18,564 nt of DNA from an uncultured Azospirillum sp. (GTDB lineage: Bacteria > Pseudomonadota > Alphaproteobacteria > Azospirillales > Azospirillaceae), in NCBI RefSeq assembly GCF_946480385.1, contig NZ_CAMLJP010000117.1, positions 1 to 18,564 of the forward strand, in the 5' to 3' direction. Numbering within the stretch: the first letter of the stretch is position 1; every line of letters starts with the position of its first letter. The position numbers and the translations under genes were made by a program. A model generated the notes under the pieces. The model searched no databases. It saw nothing but the letters and a program-made list of their open reading frames with translations, and had not been told where the DNA came from. This document shows, piece by piece, positions 1 through 6,526 of this stretch.

Positions 1-322
1 ACACCAGGCCGGCGATGCCGAGGAAGGAGGCCGCCGACATGTAGTCGCCGGCGATGGCCAAGCCGTTCTGGAAGCCGGTGATGCCGCCGCCGGCGGCGTA
101 GAAGTCCTTGGCCGACTTGGTGCGGCGCGCCGCCCAGTAGGTGATGCCCAGCGTGAACAGCACGAAGGCCATGAACATCACGATGGCTTCGACGTTCGTC
201 GCCTGCTTCTGCACCGCACCGTCGACGGCGCCGGCGGCATAGACGGAGGCGGGAACCAGGGCGCCGGCCGCGGCGGCCGTCGCGGCGACCGTGCTGGCGA
301 TGCGGGTGGTAACGGCGCGCAT
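1..322 (-). CDS. actP: Cation/acetate symporter ActP, N-terminal part (cut by window edge)
   Basis: This is the first 107 codons of a sodium:solute symporter (SSS family) of the ActP type, which takes up acetate and similar short acids with a cation at the inner membrane. The start ATG (322-320) is followed by a basic, alanine-rich signal-like stretch (about residues 1-30). Next come a hydrophobic helix (about 45-62), an ITYWAARRT segment and a [20 protein letters not shown] stretch leading into [11 protein letters not shown], which is characteristic of ActP. The start shares one base with the stop of the upstream DUF485 gene (TGATG), so the two are translationally coupled. This matches the yjcH-actP pair of E. 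coli. The rest of the roughly 550-residue protein lies outside the window. The substrate is inferred from the family. Confidence 0.9.
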   Translation of the reverse strand, partial: MRAVTTRIASTVAATAAAAGALVPASVYAAGAVDGAVQKQATNVEAIVMFMAFVLFTLGITYWAARRTKSAKDFYAAGGGITGFQNGLAIAGDYMSAASFLGIAGLV

Positions 323-624
323 CACTTGGTTTCCTCCAGGATCTGGCGGTTCAGCTCGTCGAACTCGCCGTTCGCCCGCTGAACGTAGATGCCGGTCAGG
401 ATGAAGGCGGACAGAATGGTGAAGACGCCGATGGGCATGCCCCAGGTGGTGACGCCCGAACCGATGGGCGTGCCCAGGAAGTCCTTCCCGAAGGCCACCA
501 GCAGAATGAAGCCGAAATAGATGACCAGCATGGCAATCGACAAAGTCCAGGCGAAGGCGGACCGCTTGGCCACCAGTTCCTGGAACTTCGGATTGTTTAT
601 GATCCGTTGTGCATTTTGATTCAT
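322..624 (-). CDS. DUF485 membrane protein (YjcH-like)
   Basis: A 100-residue inner-membrane protein of the DUF485 family, the small partner usually encoded just before actP. The [20 protein letters not shown] stretch (about residues 10-29) is typical of the family. Two hydrophobic segments are visible, at about 24-46 and 61-82, followed by a short charged C-terminus. I chose the ATG at 624 because an AGGGG ribosome-binding sequence lies about 7-10 bases upstream and homologues begin here; the reading frame stays open for 15 more codons upstream without a better start. Its stop overlaps the actP start by one base. The molecular function of DUF485 proteins is not established; a role in assembling or modulating the symporter is only inferred from the constant gene pairing. 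Confidence 0.9.
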   Translation of the reverse strand: MNQNAQRIINNPKFQELVAKRSAFAWTLSIAMLVIYFGFILLVAFGKDFLGTPIGSGVTTWGMPIGVFTILSAFILTGIYVQRANGEFDELNRQILEETK

Positions 625-748
625 GTGCGTCCCCTCATCGAGTGCCGGCAAGCGTCCGGCCGTCCGCAAGGCTGGGTCCGAGAGACACGTCCAAGAGACT
701 GGCTGGCAATTGCCGTCCGGGCGGTCGCGTCCGGGTTTCTCCCCGTAA

Positions 749-790
749 TTCGTACGCCCTTGACCTGCCCAATTGTTTGATACAGATCAT
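749..790 (-). promoter_or_regulatory. FNR/FixK-type box and putative class II promoter for the DUF485-actP operon
   Basis: TTGAT-ACAG-ATCAT at 777-790 matches the FNR/FixK consensus TTGAT-N4-ATCAA in 9 of 10 fixed bases. A weak -10-like TACGAA (minus strand, 754-749) lies where a class II site centred at about -41.5 would put it, with the start then near 742 and a leader of about 118 bases. The box sequence is directly visible. Its use by a CRP/FNR-family activator, and the start point, are inference. Low-oxygen control of acetate uptake would fit. Confidence 0.5.
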
Positions 791-880
791 TGTTGGGCGC
801 ACCCCCTACCTTGGTCGATGGGGCGGGTCGCCGGCAGGCCGGTGCAGGCCAAAAAACAATGTCAATTCAATGGAATAGCC

Positions 881-913
881 GAAAATGCAAAGGCGCGCCC
901 CGTCGGGAGCGCC
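881..913 (-). terminator. Putative intrinsic terminator downstream of DUF1178 gene
   Basis: On the minus strand, GGCGC (913-909) pairs with GCGCC (896-892), with an inner CCC/GGG stem, one mismatch and a 4-base loop. It is followed by TTTGCATTTT, an interrupted T-rich tract. It lies about 100 bases past the DUF1178 stop. The shape fits a rho-independent terminator, although the T tract is not perfect. Confidence 0.45.
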
Positions 914-1010
914 CTGCAAATAGTCAGTTTTTCAAATGGTTGCGTGCGGAATCAGTGGCGATCCGCCGGCCGGCCGGTGCAGTGGCCGCCGATCTCCCCG
1001 CCGACCGCGC

Positions 1011-1598
1011 TCAGGAGTCGGTGCGCGGAATCCAGGGGATGCGATGGAAGGTCACACCCTCCTCGTGAAGTTCGGCAACTTCCTCGTCCGACGCCTCGCC
1101 ATAGATGCCGCGCGGGTCGGACTCGCCGTAATGGATGCGCCGCGCCTCTTCGGCGAAGCGGTCGCCGACATAGTCGCAGTTCTTTTCCACGCTGCGCCGC
1201 ACCTCGGTCAGTTGCCGCATCACCTCCGCCACCGCCTCGCGCTGGGCGTCGTTCAGGCTGGGCGGCAGGGCGGCGACGACGTCGGCGGCGTTCGGCAGAG
1301 GGACGGGTGCGGGGATCGTCGCGGGAAGGGCCGCGGGCACGGCGTTGGAGGGCGCAGCCGGCACAGCGGACGGCGGGGCGTTCGCCGCCACCGCTTCGGC
1401 CTGTTCGCGGGCGCGGTCGGCAGCCCTGGCGACTCCCTTGGCGATGCGCGGGGCCATCGGCGCCTTGCCGACGACGGTGTCGCCGCAGATCGGACAAGCG
1501 ATCTGGTGCGCCGCCGCCTGTTCGTCATAGGCGGCGCCGTTGCGGAACCACGCCTCGAACTGGTGGTCGGCCGAGCATCTCAACGCGAAGAGGATCAT
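1011..1598 (-). CDS. DUF1178 family protein
   Basis: A 195-residue protein of the DUF1178 family, common in alpha- and betaproteobacteria. The N-terminus has the family pattern LRCSADHQFEAWF (residues 6-18), then ACPICGD (34-40). Cys8, Cys35 and Cys38 look like ligands of a small zinc-ribbon. The middle (about 60-110) is a low-complexity Ala/Pro linker. The C-terminal part (about 120-195) has the conserved helical region with the NCDYVGDRFAEEARRIHYGE stretch. The ATG at 1598 follows a GGGGAT sequence. The function is unknown; zinc binding is inferred from the cysteines. It is divergent from the methyltransferase at 1800 and has its own hairpin downstream. Confidence 0.88.
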   Translation of the reverse strand: MILFALRCSADHQFEAWFRNGAAYDEQAAAHQIACPICGDTVVGKAPMAPRIAKGVARAADRAREQAEAVAANAPPSAVPAAPSNAVPAALPATIPAPVPLPNAADVVAALPPSLNDAQREAVAEVMRQLTEVRRSVEKNCDYVGDRFAEEARRIHYGESDPRGIYGEASDEEVAELHEEGVTFHRIPWIPRTDS

Positions 1599-1799
1599 AT
1601 CCCCACAAGCCCCAAACTAACCCGCAGCAGGACAATCAGGCCCAGGCACGCCGATCCGGGTTGCGGCGCGACTCGGGAAGCGCCCTAATTCAGCACGGCC
1701 GGGCCGCGCCGTCAAACACCGGACGGGCCGGTCGCGCGTACCTCCTGTGATATCGTTCCCGCGGCCATCGAAAAAAAGACAGGATAAGGAAAATCCGCC

Positions 1800-2375
1800 A
1801 TGCCGACACCGCATCCGCAATCGCCGCCTTCCGCCTGGGTGGAGCGATTCGCCCCACTGGTGCGCGCGGGCGGCCCGGTGCTCGACCTCGCCTGCGGCGG
1901 CGGCCGGCATCTGCGGCTGTTCCATCGGCGCGGCCATCCGGTGGTCGGACTGGACCGCGACCTCGGCGGCGTCGCCGACCTGGAGGGCATTGCCGGCGTC
2001 ACCCTGGTCCAAGCTGATCTGGAAAGGGCCGATCTGGAAACCGGCGATTCGGCAGGCCGCCTCGGCCCCCTGCCCGCCGATACCCGCTTCGCCGGGATCG
2101 TCGTCACGAACTACCTGCACCGGCCGCTTTTCCCCGCCCTGCTGGCGGCGCTGGAGCCGGGCGGCCTGCTGATCTACGAGACCTTCGCCGACGGCAACGC
2201 CCGCTTCGGCCGCCCCTCCTCCCCCGACTTCCTGCTGCGCCGGGGCGAGTTGCTGGAGGCGGTGCGCGGCACGCTACAGGTGGTGGCCTTCGAACAGGGA
2301 GAGGTGTCGGCGCCCAAGCCCGCGGTGGTGCAGCGGATCTGCGCCGTCGCCGGGGACGATCCGCTGCCGGTCTGA
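1800..2375 (+). CDS. Class I SAM-dependent methyltransferase
   Basis: A 191-residue Rossmann-fold methyltransferase. Motif I is VLDLACGGGRH (residues 27-37), which binds S-adenosylmethionine. The acidic end of strand 2 is GLDRD (50-54). A typical NYLHRPLFPALLAALEPGGL region follows strand 4, and YETF lies just after it. The length is that of a bare catalytic domain, similar to TehB-like enzymes. An AAGGA ribosome-binding sequence sits 9 bases before the ATG. The gene ends 9 bases from the stop of the convergent RNA methyltransferase gene. The substrate cannot be told from the sequence. Confidence 0.87.
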   Translation: MPTPHPQSPPSAWVERFAPLVRAGGPVLDLACGGGRHLRLFHRRGHPVVGLDRDLGGVADLEGIAGVTLVQADLERADLETGDSAGRLGPLPADTRFAGIVVTNYLHRPLFPALLAALEPGGLLIYETFADGNARFGRPSSPDFLLRRGELLEAVRGTLQVVAFEQGEVSAPKPAVVQRICAVAGDDPLPV

Positions 2376-2384
2376 TCCCGACCC

Positions 2385-2969
2385 TTACTCGTCGCCGTCA
2401 CTCTCGGCCGGCTTCTGTTCTCCGCGAATGCGGCGGCGGCGGTCGGCGTTGCGCATGATCTGGCGGCCGTGCCGGTGCTGGGCCGGCGCCTCCAGCGGGC
2501 CGCCGGGGCGGACTGGGCGCTCGGCGAAGCGGCCGAGCGAGATCATGCGGTCATACATCACCAGCGCTCCGGCGACGCCGACATTGATGCAGAAGGACAT
2601 CGGGATCTTCACCACATGGTCGCAGCGCGCCAGCAGGGCGGGCGACAGGCTGTCGCGCTCCGGCCCCAGCACATAGGCGGCGCGCGACGGGTGGCGGAAA
2701 CTCGGCAGTTCCACCGCGTCGTCGGTCAGTTCCACCCCGACCAGCATGCAGTCCCTGGGCAGGGTGAAGTCGGCGACCCGCTCGTGGATGTAGAGCGGCA
2801 GGTGCAGCGTGGCGCCCGAAGTGTCGACCAGCTTCGTCTCCCGCAGATCCGGTTCCGGATCGATGGCGAAGAAGAAGGAGGCGCCGAAGGCATGGGCGGT
2901 GCGCATCAGGTTGCCGACATTGCCCGGCTTGCTGATCCGCTCCACCCCGATTCCGAAATAACCACGCAT
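2385..2969 (-). CDS. RNA methyltransferase, SpoU/TrmH family (SPOUT)
   Basis: A 194-residue knotted SPOUT-fold enzyme predicted to 2'-O-methylate ribose in tRNA or rRNA using S-adenosylmethionine. All three family motifs are present: motif 1 GNVGNLMRTAHAFGA (residues 16-30) with the catalytic-type Asn and Arg, motif 2 YVLGPERDSLSP (99-110), and motif 3 KIPMSFCINVGVAGALVMYD (121-140), which forms the knot. The reading CINVGVAG differs a little from the commoner LNVSVA form. Residues about 150-194 form a basic then acidic tail that is not part of the catalytic domain. There is no extra N-terminal substrate-binding domain, which is consistent with a TrmH-like tRNA enzyme. The target nucleotide is not predictable. 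It is divergent from the asparaginase gene across a 77-bp gap. Confidence 0.88.
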   Translation of the reverse strand: MRGYFGIGVERISKPGNVGNLMRTAHAFGASFFFAIDPEPDLRETKLVDTSGATLHLPLYIHERVADFTLPRDCMLVGVELTDDAVELPSFRHPSRAAYVLGPERDSLSPALLARCDHVVKIPMSFCINVGVAGALVMYDRMISLGRFAERPVRPGGPLEAPAQHRHGRQIMRNADRRRRIRGEQKPAESDGDE

Positions 2970-3031
2970 GAAGAACCCACCGATCTAGGTAAGGATAACC
3001 GGGCGGGAGCTTGCCGCCACCGTCCGCCCGA

Positions 3032-3043
3032 GGCAAGCTTGCC
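3032..3043. repeat. 12-bp perfect palindrome just before the asparaginase start
   Basis: GGCAAGCTTGCC is a perfect palindrome ending 3 bases before the ATG and abutting the GAGG ribosome-binding sequence (3030-3033). It could be a small operator or a hairpin that hides the ribosome-binding site, or chance in GC-rich DNA. Confidence 0.4.
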
Positions 3044-3046
3044 GGC

Positions 3047-4168
3047 ATGAGCCAAGACCATACGCACGATCACTCCTGCTGCGGTGGGGATCACCACCAC
3101 GGCCATTCCCACCACCATGGCGAGAGTGCCGAAGGCCGCGCCGACCTCTCCGGCCCGGCGGAAAGCCCGATCACCGTCGAGGTGACGCGCGGCAGCCTGG
3201 TGGAGTCGGTCCACCGCGCCCGTGCCTGCATCGTCGATGCCGGCGGCCATGTGCTGGCGCGCTGGGGCGACATCGACGCGCCGATCTACCCGCGCTCCGC
3301 CATCAAGTCGCTGCAGGCGATCCCGCTGGTGGAAAGCGGCGCGCTCGACGCCTTCGGACTGGGGGACGAGGAGCTGGCGCTGGCCTGCGCCTCCCACAAC
3401 GGCGAGGCGCGGCACACCGAGCTGGTGCGGTCCTGGGCCGAGCGGGTCGGGCTGACGCTCGACGATTACGAATGCGGCGCGCAGGTCCCCTATGATCCCG
3501 CCACCGCCGAGGATCTGGTCCGCCGCGGCGAGGCGCCGACCGCCTTCCACAACAACTGCTCCGGCAAGCACAGCGGCTTCCTGACCACGGCGAAGCACAA
3601 GGGCGAGCGGCTGAAGGGCTATGTCCGCTACGAACACCCGGTGCAGCAGCGCATCCTGGGTGTGATGGAGCAGATGACCGGCCAGGATCTGTTCGGCGCG
3701 CCATGGGGCGTCGACGGCTGTTCCATCCCCACCATCGGCATCCCGCTGGGTGCCATCGCCTATGCCATGGCCCGCATCGCCGACCCGGTCGACCTGCCTG
3801 ACGCACGGGCCGAAGCCGTCACCCGCATCGCTGCCGCCTGGGGCAAGCACCCCTTCCTGATCGGCGGCACCGGCACCTTCGACACCGCGCTGATGGAGGC
3901 GGCCGGCGGCGCCGTGCTGGTCAAGGGCGGAGCCGAGGGGGTCGGCTGCGCCGTGATCCCGGAGCAGGGCATCGGCATCGCGCTGAAGATCGAGGATGGC
4001 GCCGCCCGCGCCCGCGAGGTGGCCCTGGCCACCCTGATCCGCTCGACCGGGGCGCTGACCGACGCCCAATGGGCGCGGGTGCCGCAGTTGCTGACCGCCC
4101 CGCTGCTGAACCGCGCCGGCACGCGGGTGGGCGAGGTGCGTCCGGCGGCGGGCTGGCCGTCGGCTTAA
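3047..4168 (+). CDS. Type II (Rhizobium etli-like) asparaginase with His-rich N-terminus
   Basis: A 373-residue protein of the Asparaginase_II family (the R. etli AnsA/ReAV type), which hydrolyses L-asparagine to aspartate and ammonia. From my memory of the ReAV structure, the catalytic Ser48-Lys51 pair, Ser80, and the zinc ligands Cys135, Lys138 and Cys189 all reappear here at a constant offset of 36: Ser84, Lys87, Ser116, Cys171, Lys174 and Cys225. Lys293 in LVKGGAEG probably plays the role of Lys263. The first 24 residues hold ten histidines and a Cys pair (11-12), a metal-binding-like tail ahead of the catalytic core. I chose the ATG at 3047, but GAGG lies 13 bases upstream, which is long; a TTG at 3011 would add 12 residues. 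The next gene in the same direction is 61 bp away. Confidence 0.9.
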   Translation: MSQDHTHDHSCCGGDHHHGHSHHHGESAEGRADLSGPAESPITVEVTRGSLVESVHRARACIVDAGGHVLARWGDIDAPIYPRSAIKSLQAIPLVESGALDAFGLGDEELALACASHNGEARHTELVRSWAERVGLTLDDYECGAQVPYDPATAEDLVRRGEAPTAFHNNCSGKHSGFLTTAKHKGERLKGYVRYEHPVQQRILGVMEQMTGQDLFGAPWGVDGCSIPTIGIPLGAIAYAMARIADPVDLPDARAEAVTRIAAAWGKHPFLIGGTGTFDTALMEAAGGAVLVKGGAEGVGCAVIPEQGIGIALKIEDGAARAREVALATLIRSTGALTDAQWARVPQLLTAPLLNRAGTRVGEVRPAAGWPSA

Positions 4169-4229
4169 CTCCGCAAGCGCGATCAAGCGGCTGCCGGCTA
4201 GCATCGGCGGGACTGGAGGATGTCACCCC

Positions 4230-5147
4230 ATGACCCACGACAGCATCTCCGCCGGCCCGTCGGCAGCTTGGCCTGTGCCGTGTTCCGCGGTTGCGGCCAA
4301 GCCCGGCACGCGGCTCGATTACGGCGACCGGATCGAACGGGTGGTGGCGTTTATCGCCGCCCATCTGGACGATCCGGTCGATCTCGACCGGCTGGCGGAG
4401 GTCGCCTGCTTCTCGCCCTACCATTTCCACCGCATCTACCGGGCGATCACCGGCGAGACGGCGGCGGAGACGCTGCGCCGGCTGCGCCTGCACCGGGCGG
4501 CAGGCGATCTGGTGCGCGACAGCATCGCCATGCCGGCCGTCGCCCGGCGGGCGGGCTATGGCAGCGTCGAGGCCTTCACCCGCGCCTTCGGGCAGAGCTA
4601 TGGCGTGACGCCGGCCGCATACCGCAAGCGGGGACGGCTGCATCCTCCAGTCCCGACCGGTCATCAAACGGAGGACAGCATGCACGAGGTCGAAATCCGC
4701 CATCTACCCGCCTACCGGATCGTCGGGCTGCCGCACACCGGCCCTTACATGACGATCGGCGTCAGCTTCGACCGGCTCTATGCCTGGGCGTCGAAGCAAG
4801 GGCTCACCGGGCCGGGCACCCGCAGCTTCGCCATCTATTACGATGATCCCGAATCGGTGAAACCGGAGGAACTGCGCTCCTTCGCCGGCCTGATGCTGGA
4901 CCTGGGTGTCGTGGAGGACGGGGTGGTCCGCGTGGTTGATATCCCCGGCGGACGCCATGCCGTGGTCCGGCACCAGGGACCCTATGCCGAACTGGGTGCG
5001 GTTTACCGCTGGCTCTACGGCGAGTGGCTGCCCAACAGCGGGCACACGCCCGGTGACAGCCCCTGCTACGAGGAATATCTCAACAACCCGCGCGCCCTGC
5101 CGCCGGCCGAGTGGCTGACGGAGATCTGTGTTCCACTGGCGGACTGA
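4230..5147 (+). CDS. AraC-family regulator with GyrI-like effector domain
   Basis: A 305-residue transcription factor. The AraC/XylS DNA-binding domain occupies about residues 31-134, with two helix-turn-helix units (about 52-71, LDRLAEVACFSPYHFHRIYR; about 102-122, PAVARRAGYGSVEAFTRAFG) and the classic GVTPAAYRKR end. A GyrI-like (Rob/SoxS-associated) small-molecule binding domain covers about 152-303, starting HEVEIRHLPAYRIVGLPHTG and ending near the YLNNP and ICVPL stretches. Such proteins usually sense hydrophobic or cationic drugs or dyes. GGAGGA lies 9 bases before the ATG, a strong start. The first 28 residues are low in conservation-like features. Its target genes are unknown; the neighbours are an asparaginase and a methyltransferase, with no obvious efflux pump in the window. 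Confidence 0.93.
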   Translation: MTHDSISAGPSAAWPVPCSAVAAKPGTRLDYGDRIERVVAFIAAHLDDPVDLDRLAEVACFSPYHFHRIYRAITGETAAETLRRLRLHRAAGDLVRDSIAMPAVARRAGYGSVEAFTRAFGQSYGVTPAAYRKRGRLHPPVPTGHQTEDSMHEVEIRHLPAYRIVGLPHTGPYMTIGVSFDRLYAWASKQGLTGPGTRSFAIYYDDPESVKPEELRSFAGLMLDLGVVEDGVVRVVDIPGGRHAVVRHQGPYAELGAVYRWLYGEWLPNSGHTPGDSPCYEEYLNNPRALPPAEWLTEICVPLAD

Positions 5148-5235
5148 GATCGTCCAGGACCTGCCACCGAACGGGTGCCGCAAGGGCGGGCGCGGTGCTA
5201 TGGTCGCCGCGCCCGTTCCTTATGAGCAGTCTCCC

Positions 5236-6474
5236 ATGAGCATCGACGACCTGCGCGCCCAGTACGAAGCCTATCCCTATCCGGCGCGCAATCCGGCCGA
5301 CGAGGCCAAGCGCCTGATCACCGGCTCGCCCAGCCATCTGGACGAGCTGGTCCAGCACGTCTTCGGCGGCCGGATCGACCATGGCAAGCCGTTGCGCGTG
5401 CTGGTGGCCGGCGGCGGCACGGGGGACGGCACCATCATGCTGGCGCAGCAGATGGCCGACGCCGGCAATCCCGGCCGCATCAGCTACATCGACCTGTCCG
5501 ACGCCAGCCGCGCCGTCGCCGAGGCGCGGGCCAAGGCGCGCGGCCTGACCAACATCGACTTCCGCCGGGGTTCGCTGCTTGAGTTGGATGGGCTTGTCTC
5601 GGAAGGCGGGCCGTTCGACTACATCGACTGCTGCGGCGTGCTGCACCATCTGGACGATCCGTCGGCCGGCCTGCGCTCGCTGGCCGGCGCTCTGGCGCCC
5701 GGCGGCGGCATCGGCATCATGGTCTACGCGCCCTATGGCCGCACCGGCGTCTATCCGATGCAGGAGGCGCTGCGCGGCATGACCGAGGGGCTGCCGCCGG
5801 CCGAGAAGGTGGCGCTGGCCCGCCGGCTGATCCAGGCGCTGCCGCCGACCAACTGGCTGCTGAACAACCCGCACATCAGCGACCACCGGCTGGCCGACGC
5901 CAACCTCTACGACCTGCTGCTGCACAGCTGCGACCGCCCCTACAGCGTGCCGCAGCTGGCGGAACTGGCGGACAGCGCCGGGCTGGCCATCGCGACGCTG
6001 ATCGACCCGTTGCGCTACGAGCCGTCGCTGTGGGTCAAGGATGCCCGCGTCCTCAAGCGGCTGGAAGGCATAGGCATGCTGGAGCGCGCCGCCTGGACCG
6101 AGCGCATCACCGGCGCCTTCACCAAGCATATCGCCTACCTGCTGCACCCGGCCGATCTTGAGGCCGCCCGCATCCAACCGGACAATCCCGACGTGGTCCC
6201 GGTCCTGCGCGACATCGACGGACCGACGGTGGCGAAGGCGGTGCCGCCCGGCGGCAGCCTGGAGTTCGACCTGATGGGCAGCGTGGTGGCGCTGCCTCTG
6301 CCCCGGCTGGCCGGCCCGATCCTGTCTAGGGTCGACGGCAAGACCAGCCTGGGCGCCCTGCACGCCGCCATCGAACCGACGACGAAGGCGACCTGGGAGC
6401 AGTTCCTCACCCAGTTCCGCCAGCTGTTCGACGCGCTGGGCGGCCTGGGCAAGATGCATCTGCGGCGGGGATAG
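5236..6474 (+). CDS. SAM-dependent methyltransferase with C-terminal extension
   Basis: A 412-residue protein. It begins with QYEAYPYPARNPADEAKRL (about residues 9-27), a leader seen in a group of proteobacterial methyltransferases. The class I Rossmann domain follows, with motif I LVAGGGTGDG (56-65), an acidic residue after strand 2 (IDLSDASRAV) and a CCGVLHHLDDP segment leading to LAPGG, as in Methyltransf_11/12 proteins. The last 200 or so residues (NWLLNNPHISDHRLADANLYD onward) form a second, helical region I cannot assign to a named domain. I chose the ATG at 5236 because the QYEAYPYP motif follows at once; the frame is open from 5128, and ATG 5200 is an alternative. The ribosome-binding site is weak. 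The substrate is unknown. Confidence 0.85.
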   Translation: MSIDDLRAQYEAYPYPARNPADEAKRLITGSPSHLDELVQHVFGGRIDHGKPLRVLVAGGGTGDGTIMLAQQMADAGNPGRISYIDLSDASRAVAEARAKARGLTNIDFRRGSLLELDGLVSEGGPFDYIDCCGVLHHLDDPSAGLRSLAGALAPGGGIGIMVYAPYGRTGVYPMQEALRGMTEGLPPAEKVALARRLIQALPPTNWLLNNPHISDHRLADANLYDLLLHSCDRPYSVPQLAELADSAGLAIATLIDPLRYEPSLWVKDARVLKRLEGIGMLERAAWTERITGAFTKHIAYLLHPADLEAARIQPDNPDVVPVLRDIDGPTVAKAVPPGGSLEFDLMGSVVALPLPRLAGPILSRVDGKTSLGALHAAIEPTTKATWEQFLTQFRQLFDALGGLGKMHLRRG

Positions 6475-6502
6475 GGCGCGACACCCCACCCCCTCCGCCG
6501 AT

Positions 6503-6526
6503 CCTTACCCCCGCCCTTACCCCCGC
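6503..6526. repeat. Tandem 12-bp direct repeat over the aminotransferase stop codon
   Basis: CCTTACCCCCGC occurs twice in a row. On the minus strand the second copy supplies the last codons and the TAA stop of the aminotransferase, and the first copy repeats the same bases, including a second TAA in frame, just after it. Confidence 0.8.

Larger units (their letters stand above)
625..1010. other. Intergenic region between DUF1178 gene and DUF485-actP operon
   Basis: This 386-bp stretch contains no convincing gene. Open frames crossing it on the plus strand are arginine- and proline-rich shadows. It is AT-richer than its surroundings in the 770-890 part. It holds a terminator-like hairpin for the DUF1178 gene (881-913), an FNR/FixK-type box (777-790) and a weak -10-like hexamer (749-754) in front of the DUF485-actP operon. 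It also has a perfect 10-bp palindrome GGCAATTGCC (705-714) of unknown meaning. A GC-rich motif occurs twice in similar form (831-850 and near 965-987). Confidence 0.6.

Noticed and set aside
701..714. Sigma54-like TGGC...TGC in front of the acetate operon
   Set aside because: The spacing between GG and GC is 9 rather than 10 bases, so it does not meet the -24/-12 pattern; it is part of the GGCAATTGCC palindrome.
860..865. Perfect TTGACA on the minus strand
   Set aside because: No -10-like hexamer occurs 16-18 bases downstream (the position reads CCGGCC), so it is not counted as a promoter.
773..1750. 325-codon plus-strand open frame over the 5' gap and DUF1178
   Set aside because: Very Arg/Pro/Ser-rich shadow with no start signal; DUF1178 on the other strand has its family motifs.
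2906..4204. 432-codon minus-strand open frame
   Set aside because: Shadow of the asparaginase, which has all its catalytic residues.
5080..6489. 469-codon minus-strand open frame
   Set aside because: Shadow of the plus-strand methyltransferase, whose SAM motif and ordering are clear.
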